A DNA stretch of 64,000 bases from Gleimia hominis (GTDB lineage Bacteria > Actinomycetota > Actinomycetes > Actinomycetales > Actinomycetaceae). This document shows positions 1 to 8,606 of this stretch, piece after piece (positions within the stretch are counted from its first letter, which is position 1; every line of letters starts with the position of its first letter). The stretch lies in the NCBI RefSeq assembly GCF_002871945.2, contig NZ_CP126963.1, forward strand, positions 496,001-560,000, written 5' to 3'. The notes beneath the pieces were generated by a model that saw only the letters and a program-made list of their open reading frames with translations, was not told the origin of the DNA and searched no databases. The position numbers and the translations under genes were made by a program.

Positions 1-10
1 TCAGACCAGT

Positions 11-901
11 CTACCGATTTTGTCGCAAACGGCTCGCGGCCGACCGGGCGATGAGGCCGAGGGCGTAAATCCCGATCGCTAAAACCACGATGGTAGCGCC
101 CGGGGAAATGTCTAGCACGTACGTTATGAACAGGCCGCACACGCAAGTGGCGACCCCGACGAGAATGCCGCCCACGAGCGTGGCTTTAAACGAGCGGGCG
201 AACAGCTGCGCGATCGCTACCGGAACGATCATTATGGCGGAAACCAGTAGTGACCCCACGACGCGCATCGAAATCGCGACCGTGAACGCAGCCAAAAGTG
301 CTATCGCGATAGATAATGCGGCGGTGGGTAATCCGGTTGACCGCGCGAACTCTTCGTCGGAACACACCGCGTACAGCGCGGGAGTGAGGGTGATTGCAAC
401 GAGGAAAATCACGAGCGCGAGCACGCCGATAGTCCAAATGTCCGTGTTCGTAACCGTGGCGATAGAGCCAAAGAGGTACGCGTTCAGTTGTGCTGACGTG
501 CCACCTGCGAGTCCAATTAGCAGCACCCCACCGGCGATCCCACCGTAGAACAGCATCGCGAGGGCCACGTCTGAGGAGGTGCGCCCAGTTAGGCGGATGA
601 CTTCCAGTAAAACCGCGCCCACCACGGACACTGCGAGCGCCCCGGGGATGGCGAGTGATTCGGGGGAGGTGAGGTTCAGCCACGAACCCACGAGCCAGCC
701 CAGCGCCACCCCGGTGAGTGCGACATGTCCGATGCCGTCCCCGAGCATAGCGAGACGTTTATGCACCAGGAACGTGCCAACAATGGGGGCGCTGATCCCA
801 ACGAGTACTGCGGCAATCAGTGAACGCAGCATCAGGGGAGAGGCCAGCATGACGCTGAGGTCTTCGAAACCGGTTGTGAAACCCAAAACTGTGGGGAGCA
901 C
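11..901 (-). CDS. znuB: Zinc/manganese ABC transporter permease (ZnuB/MntB family)
   Basis: Integral membrane subunit that would carry Zn2+ (or Mn2+) across the membrane, powered by the ATPase encoded just upstream. The 296 residues form a row of hydrophobic segments, and the family block GTFLVHKRLAMLGDGIGHVA lies near residues 42-61, typical of ABC-3 permeases. The start is a GTG directly after the TGA of the ATPase gene, with no spacer, so the two are translationally coupled. An internal ATG, 17 codons in (MLASPL), is a possible alternative start. It is the third gene of a binding protein-ATPase-permease operon. Zinc is favoured over manganese because of the His-rich binding protein and the Zur-like box; the sequence alone does not prove the metal. 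Confidence 0.93.
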   Translation of the reverse strand: MLPTVLGFTTGFEDLSVMLASPLMLRSLIAAVLVGISAPIVGTFLVHKRLAMLGDGIGHVALTGVALGWLVGSWLNLTSPESLAIPGALAVSVVGAVLLEVIRLTGRTSSDVALAMLFYGGIAGGVLLIGLAGGTSAQLNAYLFGSIATVTNTDIWTIGVLALVIFLVAITLTPALYAVCSDEEFARSTGLPTAALSIAIALLAAFTVAISMRVVGSLLVSAIMIVPVAIAQLFARSFKATLVGGILVGVATCVCGLFITYVLDISPGATIVVLAIGIYALGLIARSAASRLRQNR

Positions 902-1651
902 TCAGCGGCCCTCCTGGTAGTTAGACATGACGGTGTGGGGCACGTGGGGAGAATCGTGGTGATGCACGGGGGTGCTGGGTCGGGTCCGGCCGTCGTAGTC
1001 GATGTGTCCAGAAGCGATGTTGACGCACCGGTCGAGGTGCGCCGCTAGGGGCCCGAGTTCGTGTAGGACAGTCACGATGGTGCAGCCGCGTGCTTTGAGG
1101 TCCTCCACTAGGTCCGCGAGGGTTTGCTGACTGTGCGCATCGATGCCCGCGAGCGGCTCGTCCATAATCAACACCTGTGGGTCGCGCACGATCGCGCGGG
1201 CGATGAGCACGCGGCGGCGTTGCCCGCCTGACAGTTGGGATACGGGGACTCCCTGGTGGGAGCGCAGCCCCACGGTATCCAGCGCGTTTTGCGCCCGGGT
1301 TTTTGACCCGCGAGGCCACCACAACTGGTGTTTACCGAGCGTGCCGGTGCGCACTACCTCTAGGGCCGAAGAGATAACTCCGCCCGAGAGGCTACTGACT
1401 TGCGGGACGTACCCAACTTGTGGCCAGGGAACGTGGTTACCGGTGACCTCGTGGCCGAGGAGCTTCAGGGATCCAGCGCGGATTTGAGCGCTTTTGAACA
1501 GGGCGCGGATCAGCGTGGATTTGCCGGAACCATTTGCACCGGTGATCGCCACACACTGCCCGAGGGGCACAGTGAGGTCGATGCCGTGCAAAATCACTCC
1601 CGCATCGTAGCCCACGTCGAGTGCGTGTGCTTCCAGGGCGTTTACTGGCAT
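902..1651 (-). CDS. znuC: Zinc ABC transporter ATP-binding protein (ZnuC family)
   Basis: ATPase subunit of the metal importer, 249 residues. Visible motifs are the Walker A GANGSGKST near residue 39, the ABC signature LSGGQRRR near residue 140, the Walker B VLIMDEP directly after it, and a switch histidine in TVLHELG. The C-terminal tail is His-rich (VHHHDSPHVPH), which is common in zinc transporters and may bind metal. The ATG start lies inside the last codons of the upstream binding-protein gene (10-base overlap), so it belongs to the same transcription unit. Family membership is certain; substrate is inferred from the neighbours. Confidence 0.95.
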   Translation of the reverse strand: MPVNALEAHALDVGYDAGVILHGIDLTVPLGQCVAITGANGSGKSTLIRALFKSAQIRAGSLKLLGHEVTGNHVPWPQVGYVPQVSSLSGGVISSALEVVRTGTLGKHQLWWPRGSKTRAQNALDTVGLRSHQGVPVSQLSGGQRRRVLIARAIVRDPQVLIMDEPLAGIDAHSQQTLADLVEDLKARGCTIVTVLHELGPLAAHLDRCVNIASGHIDYDGRTRPSTPVHHHDSPHVPHTVMSNYQEGR

Positions 1652-2676
1652 TCTAAGCCGGCCTGCAGTACCTCAATATTTTTCTTCATCACGCTCAAGT
1701 AATCCTCACCGTCTTTAGGCTGGTTCTCTAACGGATCAAGCGTAGTTGTTTTTACACCCAAATCGTTAGCTAGCACTTTAATTACTTTAGGTGATATCGC
1801 GATTTCCGTGTAGAGGGTGGTTGTCCCCGTCTCTTTCACGATCTTTGCGATTTCATTTAGCCGCGCAGGCGAGGGCGCTACTTCCGGTTCAATCCCAGAC
1901 ACCCCAATCTGTTTTAACCCAGTTTTTTGCGCGAGGTAACCGAACGCCTCATGCGAGACAATAAAGTTTTCGCGCTTGCAGGATTTGAATGAACTCGTCA
2001 TGGTCCCGCTCAAGTCTTTAAGTTGTTTCTTGAGGGATTCGAGGTTCTTGTGATAGTCCGCCGCATGGGCTTTATCTATCTCGCTGAGGTGATCGCTCAC
2101 CTGCTGTGCCACGGAAACCATGCGGTCTGGATCGAGCCAGAAGTGCGGGTCCATCCCGCCGACATCGTGGTGGTGATGGTGCTCGTGCCCGTGCTCCTCG
2201 TGGTCGGCCTCGTCACCATGATCGTGCTCGTGCTCGGCTTCATCACCATGATCGTGTGCTTTGTCTGAATGCTCGTTGTGGTCCCCCTCGGCATGTTCGT
2301 GAGAGTGTTCGTCTTCATTAGCGGGCAGCAGGTGTGCGGCAGAAGTGATGTCGAGTGACTTGAGCGAAGAAGTCTGGTCTACCGCCGCATCCACTGCGGG
2401 TTGGAATTTGCGCAGGTAGATCACCGAGTCTGCGGTCGACAGGCCAGCAACGGTTTTGGGAGATAGCTCCAGGTCGTGCGCCTCCACATTAGGTGGGGTT
2501 AATGAAGTGACTTTAACGTGATCACCACCTACATTCTTAGCGATATATTCGAGCGGATAAATCGCCGTGCGGATATCTAGCGTCTGTGTTTTCGATGCCT
2601 CCGATCCAGCGGAACATCCTGCAAGCGCAAGTGCAGCTACGGCTAAACCTGAAAAAATACGCGTCTTAAACCTCAT
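1642..2676 (-). CDS. znuA: Zinc-binding lipoprotein of ABC importer (ZnuA/AdcA family)
   Basis: Surface lipoprotein that captures Zn2+ and hands it to the permease. The N-terminus MRFKTRIFSGLAVAALALAG-C is a lipoprotein signal with the lipobox LALAGC. The mature protein has the cluster A-I fold blocks (EYIAKNVGGDHVKV; LTPPNVEAHDLELSP) and a long Asp/Glu/His-rich loop before GGMDPHFWLDP, the usual mark of zinc rather than manganese binding proteins. The start is chosen at ATG 2674-2676. ATG at 2683-2685 or 2710-2712 would add 3 or 12 residues. No Shine-Dalgarno is seen before any of them, and a GAGAAT box lies 7 bases before the chosen start, so a leaderless mRNA is plausible. A Zur-like box overlaps this start. 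Confidence 0.93.
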   Translation of the reverse strand: MRFKTRIFSGLAVAALALAGCSAGSEASKTQTLDIRTAIYPLEYIAKNVGGDHVKVTSLTPPNVEAHDLELSPKTVAGLSTADSVIYLRKFQPAVDAAVDQTSSLKSLDITSAAHLLPANEDEHSHEHAEGDHNEHSDKAHDHGDEAEHEHDHGDEADHEEHGHEHHHHHDVGGMDPHFWLDPDRMVSVAQQVSDHLSEIDKAHAADYHKNLESLKKQLKDLSGTMTSSFKSCKRENFIVSHEAFGYLAQKTGLKQIGVSGIEPEVAPSPARLNEIAKIVKETGTTTLYTEIAISPKVIKVLANDLGVKTTTLDPLENQPKDGEDYLSVMKKNIEVLQAGLECQ

Positions 2677-2690
2677 GATAATCATTCTCG
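2676..2690. promoter_or_regulatory. Zur-like (Fur-family) operator overlapping znuA start
   Basis: The 15 bases TGATAATCATTCTCG match the palindrome TGATAATCATTATCA, close to the box known for actinobacterial Zur/FurB, at 13 of 15 positions. The box lies over the presumed -10 region and start codon of znuA, so a bound repressor would block transcription of the importer when zinc is plentiful. The match is direct; binding by Zur is inferred from the gene it controls. No zur gene is in the window. Confidence 0.7.
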
Positions 2691-2767
2691 AACAGGTGGT
2701 GGGGGAATGCATCTAAAGGTGACCTACCGCAATTCTTTTCCCGTTTCAGTTATGGGTGGCGTGCCTT

Positions 2768-2837
2768 TAGAATGGACGGTGGCCTGTCATCCAGGCAGGT
2801 GAGTTGCGCCAGAGGGCGCGTTAACTAATAAGGAGAC
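2768..2837 (+). promoter_or_regulatory. Putative glyS promoter -10 and ribosome binding site
   Basis: TAGAAT at 2768-2773 is a good -10 hexamer; the -35 is weak. A strong AAGGAG Shine-Dalgarno at 2831-2836 precedes the GTG start of glyS. The 2713-2841 gap between znuA and glyS therefore holds two divergent promoters. No T-box specifier structure was recognised. Confidence 0.45.
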
Positions 2838-2841
2838 AACA

Positions 2842-4233
2842 GTGGCTAAAGCCTCATCGCGACTTGAGTCCGTTATCAGCCTCGCTAAACGCCGAGGATT
2901 CGTCTATCCGTGCGGGGAAATATACGGCGGCACCCGATCCGCCTGGGACTACGGGCCACTGGGAGTTGAACTTAAAGAGAACATTAAAAAAGCGTGGTGG
3001 GCCCGCATGGTGCGTCAGCGTGACGACGTCGTGGGTCTAGATTCCTCTGTTATTCTGCCGCGTGCCGTGTGGGAAGCCTCGGGGCACGTAACTGCGTTTA
3101 CCGACCCGCTCATCGAATGCCTCGCGTGCCACCGCCGGTTGCGCGAAGACCAGCTGGTAGAAGAATACGCAGCGCGCAAAAATATCGCCGAAGACGCGGT
3201 AGAAATGTCCGAAGTGCCGTGCCCGAACTGTGGCACGCGCGGGCAGTGGACCCAGCCACGCGCATTCTCCGGTCTGCTCAAAACCTACCTGGGAGCCGTG
3301 GACGACGAAACTGGGCTCCACTACCTGCGCCCCGAAACCGCGCAGGGCATCTTCGTGAACTTCATGAACGTTATGACTTCCGCCCGGAAAAAACCACCGT
3401 TTGGGATCGCGCAGATCGGTAAGTCGTTCCGCAACGAAATCACGCCCGGGAACTTCATTTTCCGCACCCGCGAGTTCGAACAAATGGAACTGGAGTTCTT
3501 CGTTGAACCCGGCACGGACGAGAAGTGGCACGAATACTGGATTCAAGAACGGTTGAACTGGTACACCGACCTGGGGATTGCGCGCGAGAACCTCCGCCTG
3601 TACGAACACCCTCAAGAAAAACTTTCCCACTATTCAAAACGGACCGTGGACATTGAATACACGTTCGGTTTTCAAGGTAGTGAATGGGGCGAGCTGGAAG
3701 GGATCGCGAACCGCACAGACTACGATTTGAAGACGCACATGGAAAAGTCGGGGCAGAAACTCGACTACTACGACCAGCAGAAAAACGAACGGTGGATCCC
3801 CTACGTAATCGAACCATCCGCGGGGCTGACGCGCTCACTCATGGCGTTCCTAGTGGATGCGTACTGCGAGGATGAAGCACCGAACACGAAAGGCGGGGTG
3901 GATAAACGCACGGTTCTAAAACTAGACCCGCGTTTGGCACCTGTGAAAGCCGCGGTGCTGCCCCTGTCGCGTAAACCGCAGCTGCAAGAACCCGCGAAAG
4001 AACTCGCGATGTCACTGCGCCAGTTGTGGAACGTGGAATACGACGATGCGGGGGCCGTTGGGAGGCGCTACCGTCGTCAAGATGAGGTGGGGACGCCGTA
4101 TTGCATTACGTTCGATTTTGATTCGCTTGAGGATAACGCGGTGACGATCCGTGATCGCGACTCAATGGAGCAGGTGCGCATCCCAATCGATCAGGTGCGT
4201 GCCTACCTGCTGGACCGGCTGCCCATCGGATAA
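2842..4233 (+). CDS. glyS: Glycyl-tRNA synthetase, single-chain alpha2 type
   Basis: Class II aminoacyl-tRNA synthetase that charges tRNA-Gly in the cytoplasm. The 463 residues fit the eukaryote/actinobacterial homodimeric form, not the bacterial alpha2beta2 form. Visible are the N-terminal [20 protein letters not shown], zinc-ligand cysteines (CLACH and CPNCG), motif 2 ([20 protein letters not shown]) and motif 3 ([14 protein letters not shown]), then a C-terminal anticodon-binding domain ending ILDRL-like (YLLDRLPIG). The GTG start follows a strong AAGGAG. dusB begins immediately after the stop codon. Confidence 0.97.
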   Translation: MAKASSRLESVISLAKRRGFVYPCGEIYGGTRSAWDYGPLGVELKENIKKAWWARMVRQRDDVVGLDSSVILPRAVWEASGHVTAFTDPLIECLACHRRLREDQLVEEYAARKNIAEDAVEMSEVPCPNCGTRGQWTQPRAFSGLLKTYLGAVDDETGLHYLRPETAQGIFVNFMNVMTSARKKPPFGIAQIGKSFRNEITPGNFIFRTREFEQMELEFFVEPGTDEKWHEYWIQERLNWYTDLGIARENLRLYEHPQEKLSHYSKRTVDIEYTFGFQGSEWGELEGIANRTDYDLKTHMEKSGQKLDYYDQQKNERWIPYVIEPSAGLTRSLMAFLVDAYCEDEAPNTKGGVDKRTVLKLDPRLAPVKAAVLPLSRKPQLQEPAKELAMSLRQLWNVEYDDAGAVGRRYRRQDEVGTPYCITFDFDSLEDNAVTIRDRDSMEQVRIPIDQVRAYLLDRLPIG

Positions 4234-5466
4234 TTGACTCTGGTGCAAGAAGCTTCAACTGGGGCCCTCAAGGTCGGACCGATCGAACTGTGGGCCCCGG
4301 TTCTGCTGTCCCCAATGGCTGGGGTTACGGACCAGCCATTCCGCCGATTGTGCCGCGAATTCGGTGAGGCCGGGCTACCCCAAGACCTGCAAACCCAACT
4401 GCCCGCAGCCCACGCCCACGTGGATGCACCCGCGGGCCTGTACGTGTGCGAAATGATTACCGCGCGGGCACTGGTCGAAGACAATGCGAAAACCCGCCAG
4501 ATGGTTGCCCCAGACCCGCGTGAACGCGTGCGTTCCGTGCAACTGTACGGAACGGACCCGCACGTATTGCAACAGGCCACGCGGATCCTCGTGAAGAACC
4601 GGTGGGCAGACCACATCGACTTGAACTTCGGCTGCCCCGTACCGAAAGTCACCCGCAAAGGTGGGGGAGCGGCCCTGCCGTGGAAGCTGGACCTGTTCAC
4701 CGATATTGTCCGCGCAGTGCGGGCGGGTGTGAAGCAGGTGGGGCGTGACGTGCCCGTAACCGTAAAACTACGCATCGGCATCGATAGTGAACACACCACG
4801 TTCCGGGACGCCGCCCAGATCGCACAGGATGCCGGGGTCGCGGCCGTGGCCCTGCACGGGAGGACGCAGCAGCAGCACTACTCGGGTGAGGCTGACTGGG
4901 ATGCGATTGCGGAGCTGAAAAGTCTTTTGTCCATTCCCGTGTTCGGTAACGGGGACGTGTTCAGTGGGGCGGATGCGCAAAAGATGCTGGACCACACCGG
5001 AGTCGATGCGATCGTGGTTGGCCGGGGTGCGCAGGGGCGGCCGTGGATTTTCCATGACATCGTGGCGGCGCTAACGGGCGCGAACAAACCCGAGGCTGCT
5101 CCTACCCTCAAGGAAGTAGCGGAAGTGATCGTTAAACACGCGGAGCTGATGATCGAATACTCCCGCAGTGAGGAAGACGCGATGCGGAATATGCGCAAAC
5201 ACATCGGGTGGTACCTGCGCGGGTTCAGTATCGGTGGGCAGCAGCGGCTGACTCTGCAGCGGGTCAATACGCTAAGTGAACTCGTGGGGCAGTTGCAGAG
5301 CCTAGACTTGCAGCAACCCTACCCTCAGGCTGCACGGGGGCGGCGGGGCCGGGCGGGAAAACCCAAGAAAACACACTTACCAGCGGGTTGGTTAGACTCG
5401 CGGACACTTTCGACGGCGGGGCGGCGCGATGTCGCGCTGAATGAGACGCATGCGGATGGAGGCTGA
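4234..5466 (+). CDS. dusB: tRNA-dihydrouridine synthase (DusB family)
   Basis: FMN- and NADPH-dependent enzyme that reduces uridine to dihydrouridine in the tRNA D-loop. The TIM-barrel carries PMAGVTDQPFRRLC near residue 29, the catalytic-cysteine block LNFGCPVPKVTRKGGGAALP, LHGRTQQQHYSG and the FMN-phosphate loop NGDVF/GRGAQGRPW. The 410 residues include a basic C-terminal extension (ARGRRGRAGKPKKTH). The reading frame opens with TTG directly after the glyS stop; GTG at 4243 is an equally possible start because neither has a clear Shine-Dalgarno. It lies in a likely operon with glyS and aroD. Confidence 0.93.
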   Translation: MTLVQEASTGALKVGPIELWAPVLLSPMAGVTDQPFRRLCREFGEAGLPQDLQTQLPAAHAHVDAPAGLYVCEMITARALVEDNAKTRQMVAPDPRERVRSVQLYGTDPHVLQQATRILVKNRWADHIDLNFGCPVPKVTRKGGGAALPWKLDLFTDIVRAVRAGVKQVGRDVPVTVKLRIGIDSEHTTFRDAAQIAQDAGVAAVALHGRTQQQHYSGEADWDAIAELKSLLSIPVFGNGDVFSGADAQKMLDHTGVDAIVVGRGAQGRPWIFHDIVAALTGANKPEAAPTLKEVAEVIVKHAELMIEYSRSEEDAMRNMRKHIGWYLRGFSIGGQQRLTLQRVNTLSELVGQLQSLDLQQPYPQAARGRRGRAGKPKKTHLPAGWLDSRTLSTAGRRDVALNETHADGG

Positions 5467-5468
5467 AA

Positions 5469-6302
5469 ATGGCGATGCCAGCAATAATTGGGCAAAAAAT
5501 CCACACGCCTATCGCGATAGGCAACGGGCGGCCAGCGATGATTTGCCCGCTGCAGGGCGAGAACGCGTCTCAGCTTGTTTCTCGCGCCCGCAAGATTGAA
5601 ATCAGCCCAGCGGACGTAGTGGAATGGCGCGTTGACACGCTCGCAGAACGTGATCCCGGCGTAGTCCGCGGGGCAGCGCAAGTGGTGCGCCGCGAAGTGC
5701 AGCGCCCCCTCATCGCAACCTTTCGAAGCACCGATGAAGGCGGACAGGGTGACCCAGCGGATTCCCAGCGGGTGTATGAAACAGTGGCGCCAATCGCCGA
5801 CGCGCTGGACGTGGAGTATTCACACGCGGCCCGGCCTGAGTTGTTGGAACTTGCGTATTCGCATGAGGCCGTGCCGGTGCTTTCGTACCACAATTTTGAA
5901 CGCGCAGAATCCGCGGACGCATTACTCGATCGCCTAGAACGGATGCAAACGTGTCTGGTGCGAGCTGGGGAGCAGGCGTGTCAGGATATGCCGGCAGATC
6001 AGGCGCAGGCGCTTCGCGATCGGGGGTACGGCGTGGTGAAAGTTGCGCTTGCCGCGCGCAACGAAATGGAAGCACTCATGATTATGGCCGCTGGCTGCCA
6101 GTTTGAACGCACGAAAGCGCGGCTGCCACTGATCGTGGTGGCAATGGGGCAGCACGGGATAGTGTCGCGCGCATTTCCCCGTAACGCAGGCTCCTCCGCC
6201 ACGTTTGTGAGCGCCGACGGGCAAGCCAGCGCTCCCGGACAGATAGATGCCCACGCGCTAGCTGACTTCTACGCCCGCATTGGCAAAATCGCGCTGTACT
6301 AG
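5469..6302 (+). CDS. aroD: 3-dehydroquinate dehydratase, type I (AroD)
   Basis: Shikimate-pathway enzyme that dehydrates 3-dehydroquinate to 3-dehydroshikimate through a Schiff base. The type I hallmarks are present: Glu in DVEYS, catalytic His in LSYHNFE, Schiff-base Lys in YGVVKVALAARN, and the substrate-binding MGQHGIVSRAFPRNAGSSATF near the end. Length 277 is close to the family's usual 250. The start ATG follows GGAGGC that lies inside the end of dusB, two bases after the dusB stop, so the genes are coupled. Many actinobacteria use the unrelated type II enzyme (AroQ), so the type I form is worth noting. Confidence 0.94.
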   Translation: MAMPAIIGQKIHTPIAIGNGRPAMICPLQGENASQLVSRARKIEISPADVVEWRVDTLAERDPGVVRGAAQVVRREVQRPLIATFRSTDEGGQGDPADSQRVYETVAPIADALDVEYSHAARPELLELAYSHEAVPVLSYHNFERAESADALLDRLERMQTCLVRAGEQACQDMPADQAQALRDRGYGVVKVALAARNEMEALMIMAAGCQFERTKARLPLIVVAMGQHGIVSRAFPRNAGSSATFVSADGQASAPGQIDAHALADFYARIGKIALY

Positions 6303-6353
6303 CTGGCTTTTACCGTTGGTGGAATGCGGGCAAATCCTGCCTGACCTCTAGCA

Positions 6354-7682
6354 TTAGCGGTATGCGGCCACGTCCTGTGCGGCAACGCGTTCAGGAATGA
6401 ACCACGCGCACGAGCCCCCGCGCAACCGCGTGCCCGCTGGGGCGGGGGGAACGCGGCGCAGCCCCTCACCAGAAAACACGGGGCCGGCAGCGGGCACGTC
6501 TTCTTCCCCCGTGGAATCGGAGCGGATTAACAGGCGATGTTCTGCTGGCACCTCAATCGGATCCGAACCAGTGTTCAACACGTTCAAAATATTGCCTGTG
6601 GTGGACACGAGCGTGTCTGGATTCTGCCACGGCAGGCCTTCCACCCAGGCGAACGTGTCGTCGCCCATGCATAGTTCTTGCCGCAGTCGCAACGCCAACC
6701 CCGTGTGTTTGGCACGTGCCTTTTCTTTCTCTGATTGCGCCGGTTGAGGGCGCACCGCGGAGTGGACGTACTCCACGTGTCCGCCAATGAACTCAAACGG
6801 GAGGTAAATACTGCCCGGCAGGGCGCACAGCAGCAACCGCATCGCAGTGCGCCGCGCTGTGTCCGCATCCTGTTCCCACGTGCGCGTAGTGCCTTTGCGC
6901 TCGTGCGGGTCTGCGAGTATCTGCGGGGCAATCGCTTTCCAAGACGGCACCGCCCCAACCCGGTCGCATGCCTGCAAGGTTTCGTCGATCGCCGTGCGGA
7001 TCGCGTGCGTGTCAAACGTGGCGCGGTACAGTGAGCCGGCCCTCAGGTTGTGGAACCACTCTTCTTCTTGGTGGCGCACGAACGCGTCAATATCCAGCAG
7101 TTCAGCGGATGCGGAGAGCGTGTGGTTGGGGGAGAAGTCCGCTAGTTCAACTTGCAGGATCCGCGTCAGTGCGCGGAAATGTTGCGCTCGCTGCGCCGCG
7201 TCCGCGCGGGTGGACCATTCGCGGATCCCTCCCAGGTCGATTCCATCTACCCCCAGTTTTAAGGCTTCACGCGCGCGCACCACCAGGGTGGCGGGGTCGG
7301 ATTCGAGGCCAAAGAACAACGCGTCTTCGGTTGAACTTGGCCTGCCGCTGAATGTGGCGCCAGATAGGCGGACCACCACCTTGAGTCCCACCCGGTGCGC
7401 TTCTTTAACCAGGTCCGCGATCACCGTGGAACCGGTTAAATCCACTAGGGCGGGCCGGAAAATCACGGCGGAAGCGCCCACGCGAGCCATTGCGAACATG
7501 CACGGTTTCAACATGGCGGCCGCAACCTCATCCACAATTCCCGGCACTTCCATGAACACCGCGCGGTGCCACCATTCGGTGGGGACGTTGCGTCTTTGAT
7601 GCACGATCAGCGTGCGCACGTACGTGTCTGCCCGGGTTGTGTCTTTTGGTTCCCGATCACCCGCGTGGTTAGTCACGTTCAC
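6354..7682 (-). CDS. Degenerate GH13 (alpha-amylase family)-like protein, probably catalytically inactive
   Basis: The 442 residues look like a worn alpha-glucosidase. The opening WWHRAVFMEVPG, the block LKLGVDGIDLGGIREW, the helix-strand LLLCALPGSIYLPFEFIGG and the C-terminal WVEGLP...ILNVLNTGSDPIEVP line up with the start, beta-4, beta-8 (LPGTPYIYQGEELG) and C-domain of oligo-1,6-glucosidase-like GH13 enzymes. The Arg-x-Asp of beta-4 that carries the nucleophile is replaced (GIDLGG), and no NHD motif is seen before the beta-8 segment. It is probably in one operon with nagB, 50 bases downstream of it. The start GTG is uncertain; GTG at 7676 has better spacing from AAAGG. Function unknown: sugar binding, regulation or a scaffold role are possible. 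Alignment is from family memory. Confidence 0.6.
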   Translation of the reverse strand: MNVTNHAGDREPKDTTRADTYVRTLIVHQRRNVPTEWWHRAVFMEVPGIVDEVAAAMLKPCMFAMARVGASAVIFRPALVDLTGSTVIADLVKEAHRVGLKVVVRLSGATFSGRPSSTEDALFFGLESDPATLVVRAREALKLGVDGIDLGGIREWSTRADAAQRAQHFRALTRILQVELADFSPNHTLSASAELLDIDAFVRHQEEEWFHNLRAGSLYRATFDTHAIRTAIDETLQACDRVGAVPSWKAIAPQILADPHERKGTTRTWEQDADTARRTAMRLLLCALPGSIYLPFEFIGGHVEYVHSAVRPQPAQSEKEKARAKHTGLALRLRQELCMGDDTFAWVEGLPWQNPDTLVSTTGNILNVLNTGSDPIEVPAEHRLLIRSDSTGEEDVPAAGPVFSGEGLRRVPPAPAGTRLRGGSCAWFIPERVAAQDVAAYR

Positions 7683-7732
7683 TGCCTTTCATTGAGGTTC
7701 GGTACCGCTGGTTAAAACCCCTTCCGGATTCG

Positions 7733-8500
7733 TTACACTTGCGCGCTGTCCCAGGTTTCGCGGTAGTAATCCGCGAGTTTCAACGCGCCCGCCGCCGCGT
7801 CGTCCACAATCACGGTCACGTCCTGGTGGTATTGCAAGATGGAGGCGGGGCAGAACGCGGACACCGGCCCTTCCACGACCCCTTGAATCGCCTGCGCTTT
7901 TTGCTCCCCAAACGCGAGCAGCACAATCTTCTTTGCCGTCATGATCGTGGCCAGCCCTTGAGTGATTGCCCGTTTCGGCACATCGGCTTCTACGCCGTCA
8001 AAAAATCGGGCGTTATCGCGCCGAGTTTGGGGCGCCAGCGTCACCACGTTCGTGGGAGCAGATAGTGAGCCGGACGGCTCGTTAAACCCAATATGCCCGT
8101 CCGCACCCAACCCCAGGATCTGCAGATCTAACCCCGGTGCAATCGATTCTTCGTACAGTTTCGCCGATTCTTCCGGGTCAGCCGACAAGCCGTCGGGCGT
8201 GTGCAGGTCCGCATCCGCGAGCCCCGTCTTGTCTTCGCCCACTAATTCGCGCTTGAGGACATTGCGATAGCGCTGCAGGTGATCTTGATCAATTCCAATG
8301 TACTCATCGAGCGCCCACGCCCTACTGCCCGCCAATGTGAACTCACCGGCCGCGTGTGCCTGCCGCAACTGTGCGTACAGACCCTCCGGTGTGGACCCGG
8401 TTGCTACCCCTAACCGAAACCCGGGGGAAACTAAGGGAACAATTATGGAAGCAGCCAGCGCTGACCCCTGTGCGGAACTAGGTGTTATCGCAATGCGCAT
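7733..8500 (-). CDS. nagB: Glucosamine-6-phosphate deaminase
   Basis: Converts glucosamine-6-phosphate to fructose-6-phosphate and ammonia, feeding amino sugars into glycolysis. The 255 residues carry VATGSTPEGLY near residue 36, the catalytic region WALDEYIGID, GLGADGHIGFNEPSGS and the TRRDNARFF block typical of NagB. The start ATG (8498-8500) is preceded by GAGG 12 bases upstream; a longer reading frame upstream is not protein-like. A TATACT hexamer on the minus strand at 8541-8546 is a good -10 for this gene. It is separate from the SIS-containing operon at 59.6-63.2 kb but may serve the same host glycans. Confidence 0.95.
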   Translation of the reverse strand: MRIAITPSSAQGSALAASIIVPLVSPGFRLGVATGSTPEGLYAQLRQAHAAGEFTLAGSRAWALDEYIGIDQDHLQRYRNVLKRELVGEDKTGLADADLHTPDGLSADPEESAKLYEESIAPGLDLQILGLGADGHIGFNEPSGSLSAPTNVVTLAPQTRRDNARFFDGVEADVPKRAITQGLATIMTAKKIVLLAFGEQKAQAIQGVVEGPVSAFCPASILQYHQDVTVIVDDAAAGALKLADYYRETWDSAQV

Positions 8501-8540
8501 ATTTGTAGAAACCTCACTGCAAAAGACGATAGTCCCGTTC

Positions 8541-8546
8541 AGTATA
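8541..8546 (-). promoter_or_regulatory. Putative nagB -10 box
   Basis: TATACT on the minus strand, about 40 bases before the nagB start. It sits between GTTC (8537-8540) and GAAC (8553-8556), half-sites that could form an operator. The same place reads TATAAT on the plus strand (8543-8548) and could also serve dgt. No experiment supports either. Confidence 0.35.
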
Positions 8547-8591
8547 ATGCCCGAACATAAGCTAATCCACCGTTTCCACGCGGCACACCAG

Positions 8592-8606
8592 TACACTAGC
8601 AGTGTG
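8592..8606 (+). promoter_or_regulatory. Leaderless promoter of dgt
   Basis: TACACT at 8592-8597 is followed by exactly six bases and then the GTG start codon at 8604. There is no Shine-Dalgarno, so transcription probably begins at the start codon. One of six sites in the window with the same geometry. Confidence 0.55.

Noticed and set aside
2713..2841. Possible T-box riboswitch before glyS
   Set aside because: No specifier loop, no conserved T-box sequence and no terminator/antiterminator pair could be found in 129 bases.
8298..8603. Longer N-terminus for Dgt overlapping nagB
   Set aside because: The extra residues are low-complexity and antisense to nagB; the family starts near VKENRLYHY, where a good promoter also lies.
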